This document shows, in pieces, positions 1 through 10,864 of a stretch of 64,000 nucleotides of DNA. Under the pieces are notes generated by a model, which worked only from the letters and a program-made list of their open reading frames with translations, did no database searches and was not told the DNA's origin. Location of the stretch: NCBI RefSeq assembly GCF_026914265.1, contig NC_069136.1:24652201-24716200 (forward strand), read 5' to 3'. The stretch's first letter is position 1. Each line of letters begins with the position of its first letter. Position numbers and translations under genes: made by a program. This stretch comes from Mya arenaria (Eukaryota > Mollusca > Bivalvia > Myida > Myidae).

Positions 1-576
1 ATAACATTCTCAAACATAGAACTCCTGATGAAGGCAAACCATTTATAATATTGTTAATTAAAAGACCAATATTTACATTGTTCTGACATTTAATTCGTTT
101 TCAATATGTTAACATCGTATGATTACCTCTATGATGGGGCATTTACGCAAATAATAGTAAACGATTTACAATAAAGAGTCTATTGGTCCCCGTACAATAG
201 ACAGGCTATCAACAATAATTAAACCCGCCCAGTCTATTTTCCTACTGCATCCGCAGCATTGTTATTGTCACATGATATTGTCCTAGTCATCCACGTGACA
301 TCGTAAAGGCGGGCCGATAGTCGGATAGAATGTCGTAAAATGGTATTTAATTCACGATTAACGACATCATTTTCTCCTTTATAAAGTATCATCCTAAATT
401 CCCCGTGATTTGTATTTCTTTCGTTTAAGCAGAAACTTAAGTGATTGTTTGTCTTATGTGTTACCAAACGTTATAAGGATAGAGTATTTCAAGTTCGGTG
501 GTGACATATTATTCAGAGAAATATTGATATTATTATGAAGATCTATACAAGTTGACTTGCTATCATAGAAAGTGAA
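1..576. other. 5' flank / probable promoter and 5' UTR of the zinc-finger gene
   Basis: AT-rich DNA without a supportable coding region. A TATA-like heptamer TATAAAG lies at 380-386, about 195 bases before the ATG at 577. An in-frame TGA at 553-555 shows that the reading frame of exon 1 does not extend further upstream. The promoter assignment is inference. Confidence 0.3.
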
Positions 577-629
577 ATGTCAAGATTGACCATGGAAAAT
601 CCTGTGTTTCATCAAACTGTTCCTTTACG
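577..629 (+). CDS. Zinc-finger gene coding exon 1 (N-terminal 17 codons plus 2 bases)
   Basis: Encodes MSRLTMENPVFHQTVPL and the first two bases of an Arg codon. The exon ends directly before GTATGT, a good donor, and its phase matches the acceptor at 4270. No other exon has to be invented, but one or more in-phase exons inside the 3.6-kb gap cannot be excluded without RNA evidence. Confidence 0.5.
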
Positions 630-3600
630 GTATGTAGAAAAATATGTTCTGACTATTGTAGGAAAATCATTATTAATTTAAAGAAGTCCAAAATAAAATG
701 GAATAAAAATAATATCAAATACTAGATTTTTTGTGCGTAATTTTCAGCACATGTCATTTAAAATACCATGTTGTTTAAGCGTTAACATTGTATTTTTTAT
801 TCTATTGAAATTTATGTATTTGGTTGGTTAAGATATTAATTTACTATTTTATTCAATATGGAATAACCTTGCGTTATGTCAGAGAATGAAATTTAAGGGA
901 CAAGCTTCGGTTTTATCCCGGTATTTTTTAGGAAAGCAAATTCTTGTTATTTACTTGTATTTTGACGTTGCTCAGAATGTAACCTTGTGTTGTTGTTATT
1001 AAAGGACGCTCGAAAATACGTGAAAATTGAGTTGTTTTCTATTCAATTATATGTTTTATATTTCTTCCGTTTCGGAAAGCACAGCATTTTATAAATCCAA
1101 TTTATCCCGCGCACGTACACACATAAATTGTTATCCGAATATAGCGTCATTGCATGTAACAATGTATTTGGAACTCTTTCAAATACATTGCAAGAACTCT
1201 TGACTAGGAAAAATATATATATTAGATCCGTGCCTTAATATGTACTGTTTTGTTTCTAACAAGGAATATAATCATGTTCCAAAATCTGATCTTCGTTTGC
1301 TTAAAATGTTTCAACATTTTTGGTTGAGCCTTTGCATACGTATTTTAAATAAAAGAGAAATGCAACTTTTTTCGGTTAAGGACTTACTTAATAATAAACA
1401 GATAAAGACACGCTCTCTGATTGTTGATGTACCTTAAGGCCAAAGTTCGAGGAACTGCTGGTACAACAGTTATTGCGTAACACTTAAAACCTTGACAAGA
1501 CCCAAACATTATTTAAAAAGGACAGTTTGCTGTTGTGCTGTTTATTCGTTATGTGTCCCTGATTCAGGCTCTATTAGGCCGTGTACCATTTTGCCTTAAA
1601 ACAACAGGGTGCTGATTTTTCTTTCCATCGTACTATTTTACTGAATAGAAATCGCCAGGGTTCTGTTTAGGGTTTTGGTTAAGCCTTTGGTGTTCATGCA
1701 AAACGTTTCTCACAAAAAAATGATAATAAAAGTAAATGTCATATGTGTATAATTTTACTAGAAATAGATCTTCATAAAAATCATAATTAAAGTCTGGCTT
1801 AATTATTTCCTTTAGAAGTACAAACGAATATTTGTGCGGATATACCCAATAAAGTTATACATTGTGTAATTATAAATAGTAAATACAATTATTATTGTCA
1901 ATCTTTTTTAAATTTGGAATCACGATAGTATTTTTAAAGCTAAGATATATTAGAAATGTTGATGATTATAATTAGAAGAAAGTAAATAATAAAACGAATA
2001 TAAGAAAAAAAAGATGCGGTTAAAGTGTGTGTTTTTTTCAACAATTTAGTATACATGTAAAGTTAATGTCAAAATTTACTAATGCTACTGACAGCTATAT
2101 CAGTTAGAATATGATATAGAGAACTTGCTTGTTCTATGTCAGTTTCCAATACTTTTGTATGCATTAAAATATAATCTAATGTTTTTACGATGAATATATA
2201 TGTCTTTATGACCGTGTTTTGTTTTCAACTTATCAAGTGCGTTGTAAGATATATGTACAGTATATACATTCATATATTCTTGCCAACTAAATTGGGATAT
2301 TTATACATTTATGGCATTAAAGCTCATTATTTCCAAATCTTATACAAAAAAGCCGCATATATCTAGTGAATTTTTACGACGATATTTATATTACATCGTT
2401 GTGCGTATTAAATCGTTACATGAAATGATGTATCGAGGGGCCTGTGCTATTTCAGCCAACACAGGTGTTGTTTTCTTCCTTTTAAGGGAATCTTGGCGGC
2501 CCCTTTAATGGGAAAAATAACGTCGTTTTGAACAAAAGTGTAAAATACTAAAATGATTTATATAATGTTCAACTTGATTTTCAAGCCTTTTATTTAACCA
2601 ATCTATTTGCAAGTTTATTAATGGCACTATTTTGTTACTTTGGCTTAATTTTCTTCTCTTAAAAACAGTTAAAATGAAAGACTATTTTTACCCAGTTAGG
2701 GTAAAACTGTATAGTTTTCCAGGAGGGGAATGGGGCCGGATTTGGTAATAAACCTGTTAACAAATATAACCATAATATTTTAATCACTGATTCATGCACT
2801 TTTATAAAATGATTATGTCTATAACTAAATAAAATCGGGGTTTCAACAGAAAATTCCGATGTTTTTTGACCGATAGACCCATCCTGTTCCAAATGGCCTT
2901 AAGTCTTGTCACTTTATCAGGAAGTCCACGCTTTTCCTGGTACTTGCATTTAAATCTGACTTTTTACCGAAAACCAATCGCTGTTGTGATTACTGTACTG
3001 CGTGTACCCGTCACAGTTTTTAAAACTAAAATAAAAACTCTATTTTTGACCGATATGAAACATGCCTTAAATGATATCCAACGCGCTCCAGGTAACAGTT
3101 AAATGCTATTTTTTATAATTATGTTTAGGTAATAAAAATCATTTTACTGCACCATAAACACAATGAAAAACATATGAGAAGCATTAAAACGATGTAATGA
3201 GATATAATTTGGTGGGGAAAATTAAATGCATAATATACGAATTATTATGAAAACTTGATTTTGAAAAATTGCTCTTTTTAATTAGTTGTAATGATGTTTT
3301 TGGTTTCATTTTGCATGTTTTTATCTAATTGCAAACATAAAAAAGCATAATTTATTCGTATGACGATCATTCTATTTCAAACTCGCATTGTAATACCATT
3401 ATTTTTTTACAAAAACTCCAGTAAAATGCTGGATATTTAAAATCAGAAACATGTATGACCTAAACAAACAAATGCGCAATTCTTGCATGGAAAATATTGC
3501 ATATTACATTTAGTAAAATCGTTACATACATTAGAGTTTCGAAAAGAACAAACGCATTAAACTTATAGTACACCAAGATGATCAGAGTCGCCCCGATTTT

Positions 3601-5204
3601 CGTCCAAAATCACTGTCTGCCTTTCAGGTACATTGTTTATAATTTGGGATTTCCAATGTGAAAATGCGCTGCCTTGTGACCTCATACTGTTTCGGTACCA
3701 TTTGAGCATATTGAGTGGAGTAAGAATACGAAAACATTTTTAAAACCCATACAATTTGTGCAAACACGTTCTTTTGACAGCAAAAGATTGAAAAATCGCG
3801 CATTACAATTTCTGATGAACTTAACAACTAAATTACAAACAACTAATTAATGTTCCATCAGTTATGTTATATATTAGTAATTGGTAAACAATTCCCTTTC
3901 AAATGATACCAAAATTACATAGGTAACCAGGCATCATAATTTAACATTATTTGCCAATAGCTCAATGAAATAAAAAAGCTTATATGATGATTTCTTTTTT
4001 TCTGAAATAAGGTGCGATTAGGAGATGGGTGCGACACGTAATGGTGTAACAATGATCACTGCTTCCAATAAACAGTCTCAGTGAAATTGCGCTGTATGTG
4101 TTTTTTGTGCTTCAAAGGATTGGCGTTGTCACGTTGACGGTGTTGCAATGGGAACATTTCTGCTAATAAACATGATGAACATAGGGCATATTTAGTGTTT
4201 CCATGGCTAACAGTTCCGGATAGTTTTATTTTGCAAACTGCGTCTTAATTTCCTTATTGTTCTATTCCAGGCCAATTCCTGTATATGGCATTCGAAACCA
4301 TCCTCGACCAAGCTGCGGCGGTCTAAATCTCGGCGCAAAACCTGGAGCAGATCGTGCCATGCTGGCTAAACAGTTTAATATAATACCTCACATGCGTCCG
4401 TACTATCCGCTGGGCGATTATCGTATTAACCAAATACCAACCCTCGGGAACCCTTCAGCTTCTCAGATTCTGAATGATGTAAACAAATTCAGCGTTAAAA
4501 CTCACTCCTTATTTGACAGAACGAGTCGCCAGCACGCTATTGCGCAGGACAAGGTGCAAACTCCGGAGCAACCAAAATTACTGGAGATAAACGGCGCTTG
4601 TACGGGACGCGGGGGAATGATATCGAAACCCACGCCGGCTTCTGAAGCCAGCAGATCGCCAATGGAGGGAACAGTTCCTGTGATAATTCACTGCGGAAAT
4701 CCGTTTCCATCGCAGTACGGCTTCGGGCGGAAGGTATTCCCATGTCCCCAATGCCGGTACACAACCGACAGGAGAAACAATTTGAAGAGACATATGCTAA
4801 CTATGCATCAAACGTGCTCTAAAACTCTTGAGTGTTGTGGATTAATGTTTGCAACTAAAGCTTCTCTTCGTGAGCACGCGATGATATTCCATTACCACGG
4901 ATACACTTGTTTTTACTGTGGACGACGTTTTTGCCGTAAAGCGTTACTGAAACGGCATTTGTCTGTGCATAATGGACAAAAAGACTTTGTTTGCCCAGTC
5001 TGTGATTACGCAACCAGCCACAAGAGTAATTTAGAACGTCACAGAAAAGTACATTGCAGACCCGAGGGGGAAGACAAGTCTGATTCAAACAGCGGAAATG
5101 ACGTCACGAAATGGGAGAATGATTGCGATGTCACTGATGACGTACACAACGCTATTGATATGAGTTCAGATGACGATGAGGAAATTATTGTAGATTCTGA
5201 CTAG
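577..5204 (+). CDS. C2H2 zinc-finger protein, two coding exons (577-629, 4271-5204)
   Basis: Probable nuclear DNA-binding protein of 328 residues if the two exons are joined as proposed. Exon 1 (577-629) starts at an ATG with an upstream in-frame stop and ends CG|GTATGT. Exon 2 begins after a pyrimidine-rich tract and AG at 4269-4270. Both junctions are phase 2, and joining restores one Arg codon (residue 18). The first 160 residues are low in recognisable domains. Fingers: ZF1 at about 174-197 (Cys176, Cys179, His192, His197); a degenerate finger near 200-224 whose cysteines are out of register (adjacent CC); ZF3 at about 229-251 (Cys231, Cys234, His247, His251); ZF4 at about 257-279 (Cys259, Cys262, His275, His279). 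An acidic Ser/Asp/Glu tail closes the protein (about 314-328). ZF1 and ZF4 have a Tyr-Thr/Ala-Thr segment after the second Cys. I cannot name an orthologue, so no symbol is given. The exon 2 coding call is firm; the exon 1 join is inferred from phase and splice signals only. Confidence 0.72.
630..4270 (+). other. Proposed intron 1 of the zinc-finger gene
   Basis: A 3,641-base intron from GTATGT to a pyrimidine-rich acceptor ending CCAG. It is AT-rich, and the few short open frames inside look like chance. The only repeat I recognise is at 3894-3984, which resembles part of 36823-36920. Confidence 0.5.
3894..3984 (+). repeat. Dispersed repeat fragment (related to 36823-36920)
   Basis: Shares an ordered set of words with 36823-36920, including CAAATGATACCAAAATTA and a shared end AAGCTTATAT. 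This copy is one arm only, whereas the 36.6-36.9 kb copy also has an inverted arm. Confidence 0.5.
4271..5204 (+). CDS. Zinc-finger gene terminal coding exon (all fingers and acidic tail)
   Basis: Open from the acceptor at 4269-4270 to TAG at 5202-5204, giving 310 residues after the shared Arg codon. The apparent start at 4257 is a TTG inside the intron and not a real initiation site. G+C content is clearly higher than in the flanks, as expected for coding DNA here. Three canonical C2H2 motifs and one degenerate motif are visible, followed by an acidic tail. Confidence 0.85.
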
Positions 5205-6230
5205 AAGTTCGAACTTAAAAAAAATGTTTTAAAAACAAAAACAGTTTAAACTAATTCGTTTTACTCATTTTATTGTTAGATGTTATATTTTCTTTACATA
5301 CTTATCTTGTTATATTTTACAGTATATTTATTGTTACTTTGCTGTGACATAATTATAAACAATAAATGTTATGGTGGAAGCTTATGTTTATAGATTCTTA
5401 TATTATCGAACACTTATTTGGTTATGAAGACATTCTCTTTCGCACTAGTTATTGCAATCTTTCTAAAAGTGTTTTCTTGCATTGGCCTTACAGACTCGTT
5501 AAAAGTTCCATGATCCCAAAATTAAACAAAAAAATGTTTGGCCTGACCCAACCCACATTTAGATGTGTTAAGTAGAGTGGGGTTTATTTGTTGGTGTATT
5601 TTACCCCTTTACCCCTTTAACCCTTAAAGGGTCTTACTCGTGTTTTTTGTAAAATGCACGTTATTGTATGATGAAATAAAGTATGGCAAATCATTTGGAG
5701 TGTTCAAACTAAGATACTAACGGCTTGAAACCTTGATATATTCTCAAATATTGTCTTTAAACTCCACGATTTTGAATAGCATTAATAACGCAATTCAAAA
5801 AAGGGTTACACGGTTTATCCTTGGATATGTGAATGTGTCCTTGTGGGCATAAGGTTTTGTTGTCAGTTTTCGAAGCTTACATTGAATGTTACGACGTTGG
5901 TTCGTGCTCCTCATAAACCGAAATATTGTTTATAATATAAGTGATTTTCCTTTTCCACAACTTCGGTATCAAAGAGTAAAATAGTAATAATATAAGTGTT
6001 TTCAGATGTATTACGGGGAAAATATATTTGATGCCAAAACATGAGGGAGTCGCATTAATTCCGTAATATTTTTTAGCAAACTTTCGGCTCGCGGGTATGT
6101 TTAAAGTTTGTTTGACCTATCCCGGTCAATTCCGAATATGTTTTCTGGCCTGACTATCTGTTTGTGGCCTCCGCGGAATAATCACTTTTTGTCATAAACT
6201 TTTAGTATTTAGTTCAAACGTTATATATTT
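5205..6230. other. 3' UTR and downstream intergenic DNA
   Basis: The 3' UTR of the zinc-finger gene probably ends after AATAAA at 5361-5366; another AATAAA lies at 5675-5680. A small palindrome built on AACCCTTAAAGGGT lies near 5619-5632. Nothing else in this stretch is supportable as a gene. Confidence 0.4.
5361..5366 (+). promoter_or_regulatory. Candidate poly(A) signal AATAAA of the zinc-finger gene
   Basis: First AATAAA after the stop codon, 157 bases downstream, on the coding strand. The assignment is by position and motif only. Confidence 0.45.
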
Positions 6231-6464
6231 AACAACGATTGTGAAGAAAGCTATGATAGATTGTACAAAGTCACTCTCGTTGGCACGATGTGAGACCACA
6301 CGAGAGTGTGGTCTTGTGCTGTGGGGGAAACCGGAGTACCCAGAGAAAACCCACTTGTCCGGCTTGGTGACCATTAACCAAACTCACATGTTTCCAGGCC
6401 AGGAATCGAACCCTGGTCGCCTTGGTGAAAAGCGAGGGCGCTAACCACTGCGACAACCGGACAG
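6231..6464 (-). repeat. tRNA-headed SINE
   Basis: Read on the minus strand, the element opens with a tRNA-like head that contains an A-box-like GTCGCAGTGGTTAGCG and a B-box GGTTCGATTCC. This is followed by a body containing TCTGGGTACTCCGGTTTCCC and a tail ending near GAAAGCTATGATA. The box order and spacing fit an RNA polymerase III promoter. The body resembles conserved cores seen in invertebrate SINEs. A fragment of the same 3' part recurs at 35529-35593. Confidence 0.75.
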
Positions 6465-6925
6465 TCGAATTTGTATTTAAAAAGTAATTGCCGACCTACC
6501 GCCCAAAGGTCCATAATGTATTGTTTAATATTAAAATAAATATATCATAAATAATGCGATAGATAAAGCGTCCACTACATAACTGCACAAACCTTCTTGT
6601 CTTTTTTGTTGACTGTGTCATGGTGAATTTCCAATATAAAACGTTTATATTGAGATTCGGGTTTTTTTTGCATTTGTTTTCACTGCTTGTATGCCTCATT
6701 CCAAAGGCAAGAATCAGTCTGAAACTTGGACTCGGTGTGACTCAATGTGGCTTTTTAAATAATAGATCTTTTAATATATGTATATATTACAAATATAAGG
6801 AGAGCAATTCTGTTCAACATACTCTTGCAATATCCTTGATTTTTCTCGGCTTTGTTTTTTTTTTTAAATACGTTTTCTAGTCACATTTTAAATACCAACA
6901 GCTCTACACTTCTTTTACATTGATT

Positions 6926-7287
6926 TTAAAGCTGCACTCTCACAGGTATACCGTTTTTACAACTTGTTTTATTTTTAGTCTTAGAACAAACTTTTTTTGC
7001 GTAAATATCTGCAAACCAATGATAAAATATTGCTGACAAAAGATCAGATCGCAGATTTTCATATTTTCGTTCGAAAATTAATGTTTTATGGCTTAAAACG
7101 TTACTAACGGTTAAGAAGAATGCATAAAACATCGTTTTTTGAACTTAAATATAAAGATCTGCCATCTGACTTTTTGTCAGCAGTCTTATATAACTGGTTT
7201 CCATACATTTTCACAAAAATTGGCTCGTTCCAAGACAAAAAATAAAATAGTTGTCAAAACGTTCAATCTGTGAGAGTGCAGCTTTAA
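6926..7287. mobile_element. TTAA-flanked foldback MITE, family A copy 1
   Basis: Begins TTAA followed by AGCTGCACTCTCACAG and ends with the inverse, CTGTGAGAGTGCAGCT, followed by TTAA. The interior is also a long imperfect palindrome around GTCAGCAGTCTTATAT. There is no coding capacity. Four further copies lie at 24596-24962, 30710-31052, 63198-63561 and 63775-63943. TTAA on both sides is the target duplication expected of piggyBac-type transposition, but the superfamily is not proven. Confidence 0.8.
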
Positions 7288-7317
7288 AAGCGATGTTTTA
7301 CAGTATGATGTTAAGAT

Positions 7318-7455
7318 ATTCGGCTTGTCCGATTGGTGTAGTAGTAAGCAGAATCGCTTCCACCAAGGCCACCCAGGCTCGATTCCAAGCAAGTGAGGTT
7401 GGTTTGTGGTCACCAAGCCGGACAAATGTTTTTCCTCCGAATAATCCGGTTCTTC
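7318..7455 (+). repeat. tRNA-headed SINE, truncated, with (TGA)n tail
   Basis: A tRNA-like head with A-box-like TTGGTGTAGTAGTAAG and B-box GGCTCGATTCC is followed by a body sharing CACCAAGCCGGACAA with the SINE at 6231-6464. The copy stops at CCGGTTCTT and runs straight into a (TGA)n microsatellite, as SINE tails often do. Confidence 0.65.
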
Positions 7456-7456
7456 A

Positions 7457-7495
<39 letters not shown>
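7456..7495 (+). repeat. (TGA)n microsatellite
   Basis: About thirteen trinucleotide units directly at the 3' end of the SINE at 7318-7455. The aspartate run in the overlapping open frame is a by-product of the repeat. Confidence 0.9.
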
Positions 7496-7497
<2 letters not shown>

Positions 7498-7623
7498 ATT
7501 GTTGATTTAGCTATGTATCATATGACCTTCATCAAAACATACAACAGCATTGCAAACAAAAACACAAAACACGCACGCTAGCAAACACACTTGAAACAAG
7601 AAAAGGATAATTCTTAATTATCG

Positions 7624-7625
<2 letters not shown>

Positions 7626-7659
<34 letters not shown>

Positions 7660-7665
7660 GAGAGA
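7626..7665 (+). repeat. (GA)n microsatellite
   Basis: Nearly pure AG dinucleotides with one GTGAG interruption near the 3' end. Confidence 0.9.
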
Positions 7666-10440
7666 TCCTGTAGGCTATCTGCTTTCGTCACAATCGAGCT
7701 AAAAGAAGTTAGTCTAAACTCACATATTATCAAATCAAAGCATTAAACACATAGGCCCTATATATGACAACATAAAATTGAAAGGTGGATAATCTTATAC
7801 TCAATGACCAGACTTTCGCATCACCTGCGTATGATATTAAATTAAACATGACTGAAATTGGCCGATTGCTTGAAACGGTTACAGAACATTGGCTTCTAAC
7901 TATTTACTTGATCACTGGCTAAATTGTTTTTCTCAAAATACATTGTTGATTTTATTCGCCTTTTGAAACTTTTTAAGAAAAAGATATTTCTCAACTTTAC
8001 CCTGTTACCAAGTTCGGCCATAAACGCGAATTAAATCTTTACAGAATTGCAAATTAAAGAGCATCGATGTTCGCTAAACACCTGTTTAACTGCCGTTTTT
8101 ACTCCTCAATTTCTCATGCGGTCGCTATACAAGCAAACTCCATTCCTGTTCGAGCTCTGGTGACAAGTTAGTCCGTATATGGTTGCAAGTTGTTTCCTCC
8201 AAATTAAGTTTTATTTGGTTTTATATAAATTCAATCTTCAACCAGGTGCGCTTACTTTTAAGTTTTAACTACCAAAGCACAACCTTGTGACTTCAGAGAG
8301 CAAAGAGTTTAGGTAGTGTGTATGCCACGTGGTCATATGAAACTTTCTTACGTGCTGTGATCACGCAATTGTCTCGTATATATCAGTATCGTATGCCATC
8401 TGGCTAGTTATAAACGCATTTCTCTTCCTGAATATTTCACACTGCGGTTCAGGATTGGTTTTTTGAAATATTTCCAAAAACATGTCATACGTTTAATGCG
8501 ATAAACAATAACAAACTTTGCATAGTCATACGACGTAAAAACACAATTCATGTATTCAGGTATTCGTATGATGCAAATTAATAATAAAAAGACATATTCA
8601 AGAAATATGGTCAATAGCCAACAACATGGAGGAGCTGAATTGTGTTTCTTCGTCTGCAGATAGAGTCGGGATCCCTAATCATGGAAGTACTTGTACATGG
8701 GGTTTACTTATTAGTTTATTATTTTTGTTTTATCATTAAAGTTTCTCAAGTTCATGTATAGTTTAAAAAGATTTACCATTTACGTTTTACTTTTATCCGG
8801 GATTGTTGGGATAAGAGTAAGGTTTGTGAACGTAAACTGGTTTAAACTGGTTTGTGATTGTTTTTTGTGTGTTCTATGTCTTCGGCGTTTACCCTGTGCC
8901 ATTTAACGGGGTTATGTTTAAACTTTCGGCTACTGAGCTTGATTCTGTAGTTTTTCATATAAATTTGGTTTTACAAATATCATTGAATGTCAACAAAAAT
9001 GTACAAATAGCTACTAAATTATTTAGGCAAACGTACGCACAATGGTGTCATATAGTATACCATGGGCTAAATTAACATTCGCTTCAATCGTCTACCTTTT
9101 CTGATTGTAAACCCGTGTTTGATATGCATTCTATTTACAGATGGTTTCTCATTTTAAGGCACTTATTTCATGCATTCTTTTAATTTTTGTAGGTGACATG
9201 TAATTCGTCTTACGAACATTTAAATGCTAATGTAAAACGTTCTGTCATTCAATGACCCAGGTCAGATAGTCACTTGAATGTTTTAATGCGTCTGTATGCA
9301 CCATAAAATGCGCATGTCTTTATTTGACGCAGCGGGACACGTGATCAATATGGCTTCCAAGATGGCGTCCTGTGGTGAGAATTACGGGTGCTTGACACTT
9401 AGCTAATTAAATGTCGTGTCGGTCCCTCTGAATAAACAGTCTAACAATCGGGTTAGAAGGAGAGCAAAACATTGAGCCGCTGTTTAAATCTGCTGTTGAA
9501 TGCTGAATGAAGTTGTTGGAGAAAAGGTCTTCATGAAATTGTCGTTCAAGTCAAGTCAAAAAGTTTGCCTTGAGATATATTCAGTGAGACATTGCATTGT
9601 AACGTATTGCAAATCAATTTAATTCCAATTGAATACCGCGGACAAACCTAACAAGAGGCTGCTTACAAAGCAGCCATTTGGTCTTAAATAGCGCCATCAA
9701 AACATAACGATATGTTTTAATCTAAAAACCAGAATAAGACATGATATGCATTTCTACTTAAACACCCAAAAACAGGCCCCGATTTCTCAAAACTTCTTAA
9801 TTATAACAGGATTGAGCTAAGTTCACTATTTTTGGTTTTCAATAAATTGAGTAATATTAACTTCTTTTAGAGTTTTTTGCGCTTTAGATGGGAATTATCT
9901 TAATGATAATCACAATCACGCACCTATAAATTTTTATTTATCAAAATTCAATTTAAGTATTATTTTGGCTAATTGAAATATGCTACTTTTATTTTTTTTG
10001 TTCAATGTGTTTGTCTTCAGTTGTTCAGTTAGTTTCATCAGGAAAAAATATGGTAACTACCAGTATTGTCAGGTTACGTACAATTTACATAACGGCTGGT
10101 GTTTCACTTTAGATATATTAATCTAAATAAAATTCTTGCCTCAACTTGAAAAACAATCTTACATTATGACATTCATACCATATCGTTACAAAAAATAATT
10201 GAAACAAACAAGGGTGTTACAAGATGACGAATCAAACATGGATGATACAAGATGACAAGACAAGATATCGAGTTCATATATTATACGATCAATCTACCCA
10301 CGCGGGTTTCTTTTTTAACACCCAACTTTACATGTATGACATACATAAAAAATTAATGATACAATAGATGAACTGGACTGAAGAACAAGTTTTATTAGTA
10401 CATGTACGTTGTTATGAAACTGAAAATGTGTATATCAATC
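7666..10440. other. Intergenic, no feature recognised
   Basis: AT-rich DNA in which open frames are short and compositionally random. A short stretch at 9320-9480 is richer in G+C and contains GACACGTGATCAATATGG-type sequence, but I cannot assign a role. Confidence 0.3.
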
Positions 10441-10800
10441 CTGATCACTCAATACATTCGGAGCTCCTCGGCCATTTTTTTCAAAAACAACCTCGGATGT
10501 ATGCCGGTACATCTGTTGAAGTAGTCCGTATTTGTTTGAATAAAAGCATTAATTAAATGTAGTGTTTAAGAGTTGTTTTCATTGCTCTCAGTTTAAATTG
10601 ATTGCCAGTGAAGTGTATTATTGCAAACATAATTACGATTCCCAAGAGTTAAGTCATAAATTTTAACTACTAAATAAGATTACTACGCGATCTATTTGCA
10701 GCGGACTTAAACGTACCACTTTTTAAGTATGTAAACCGTCCATATACATCCGAGGTTGTTTTTGAAAAAATGGCCGAGGAGTTCCGAATGCACTCAATAG
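10441..10800. mobile_element. Palindromic element (inverted repeat arms near 10450-10512 and 10742-10800)
   Basis: The left arm contains GAGCTCCTCGGCCATTTTTT and AACAACCTCGGATGTATG. The right arm carries the inverse, ACATCCGAGGTTGTTTTTG and GGCCGAGGAGTTCCGAATG. The interior has no coding potential. This looks like a non-autonomous inverted-repeat element; the exact ends and any target duplication are unclear. Confidence 0.55.
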
Positions 10801-10864
10801 TCAACCAGAAAAAAATGAAAACAAGAATCAAATTCTGCAAGAAATAAAACAGACGAATTAACAC

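Noticed and set aside
4257-4270. Translation start at TTG 4257 for the zinc-finger protein
   Set aside because: This is the pyrimidine-rich end of an intron; the frame enters through the acceptor AG at 4269-4270.
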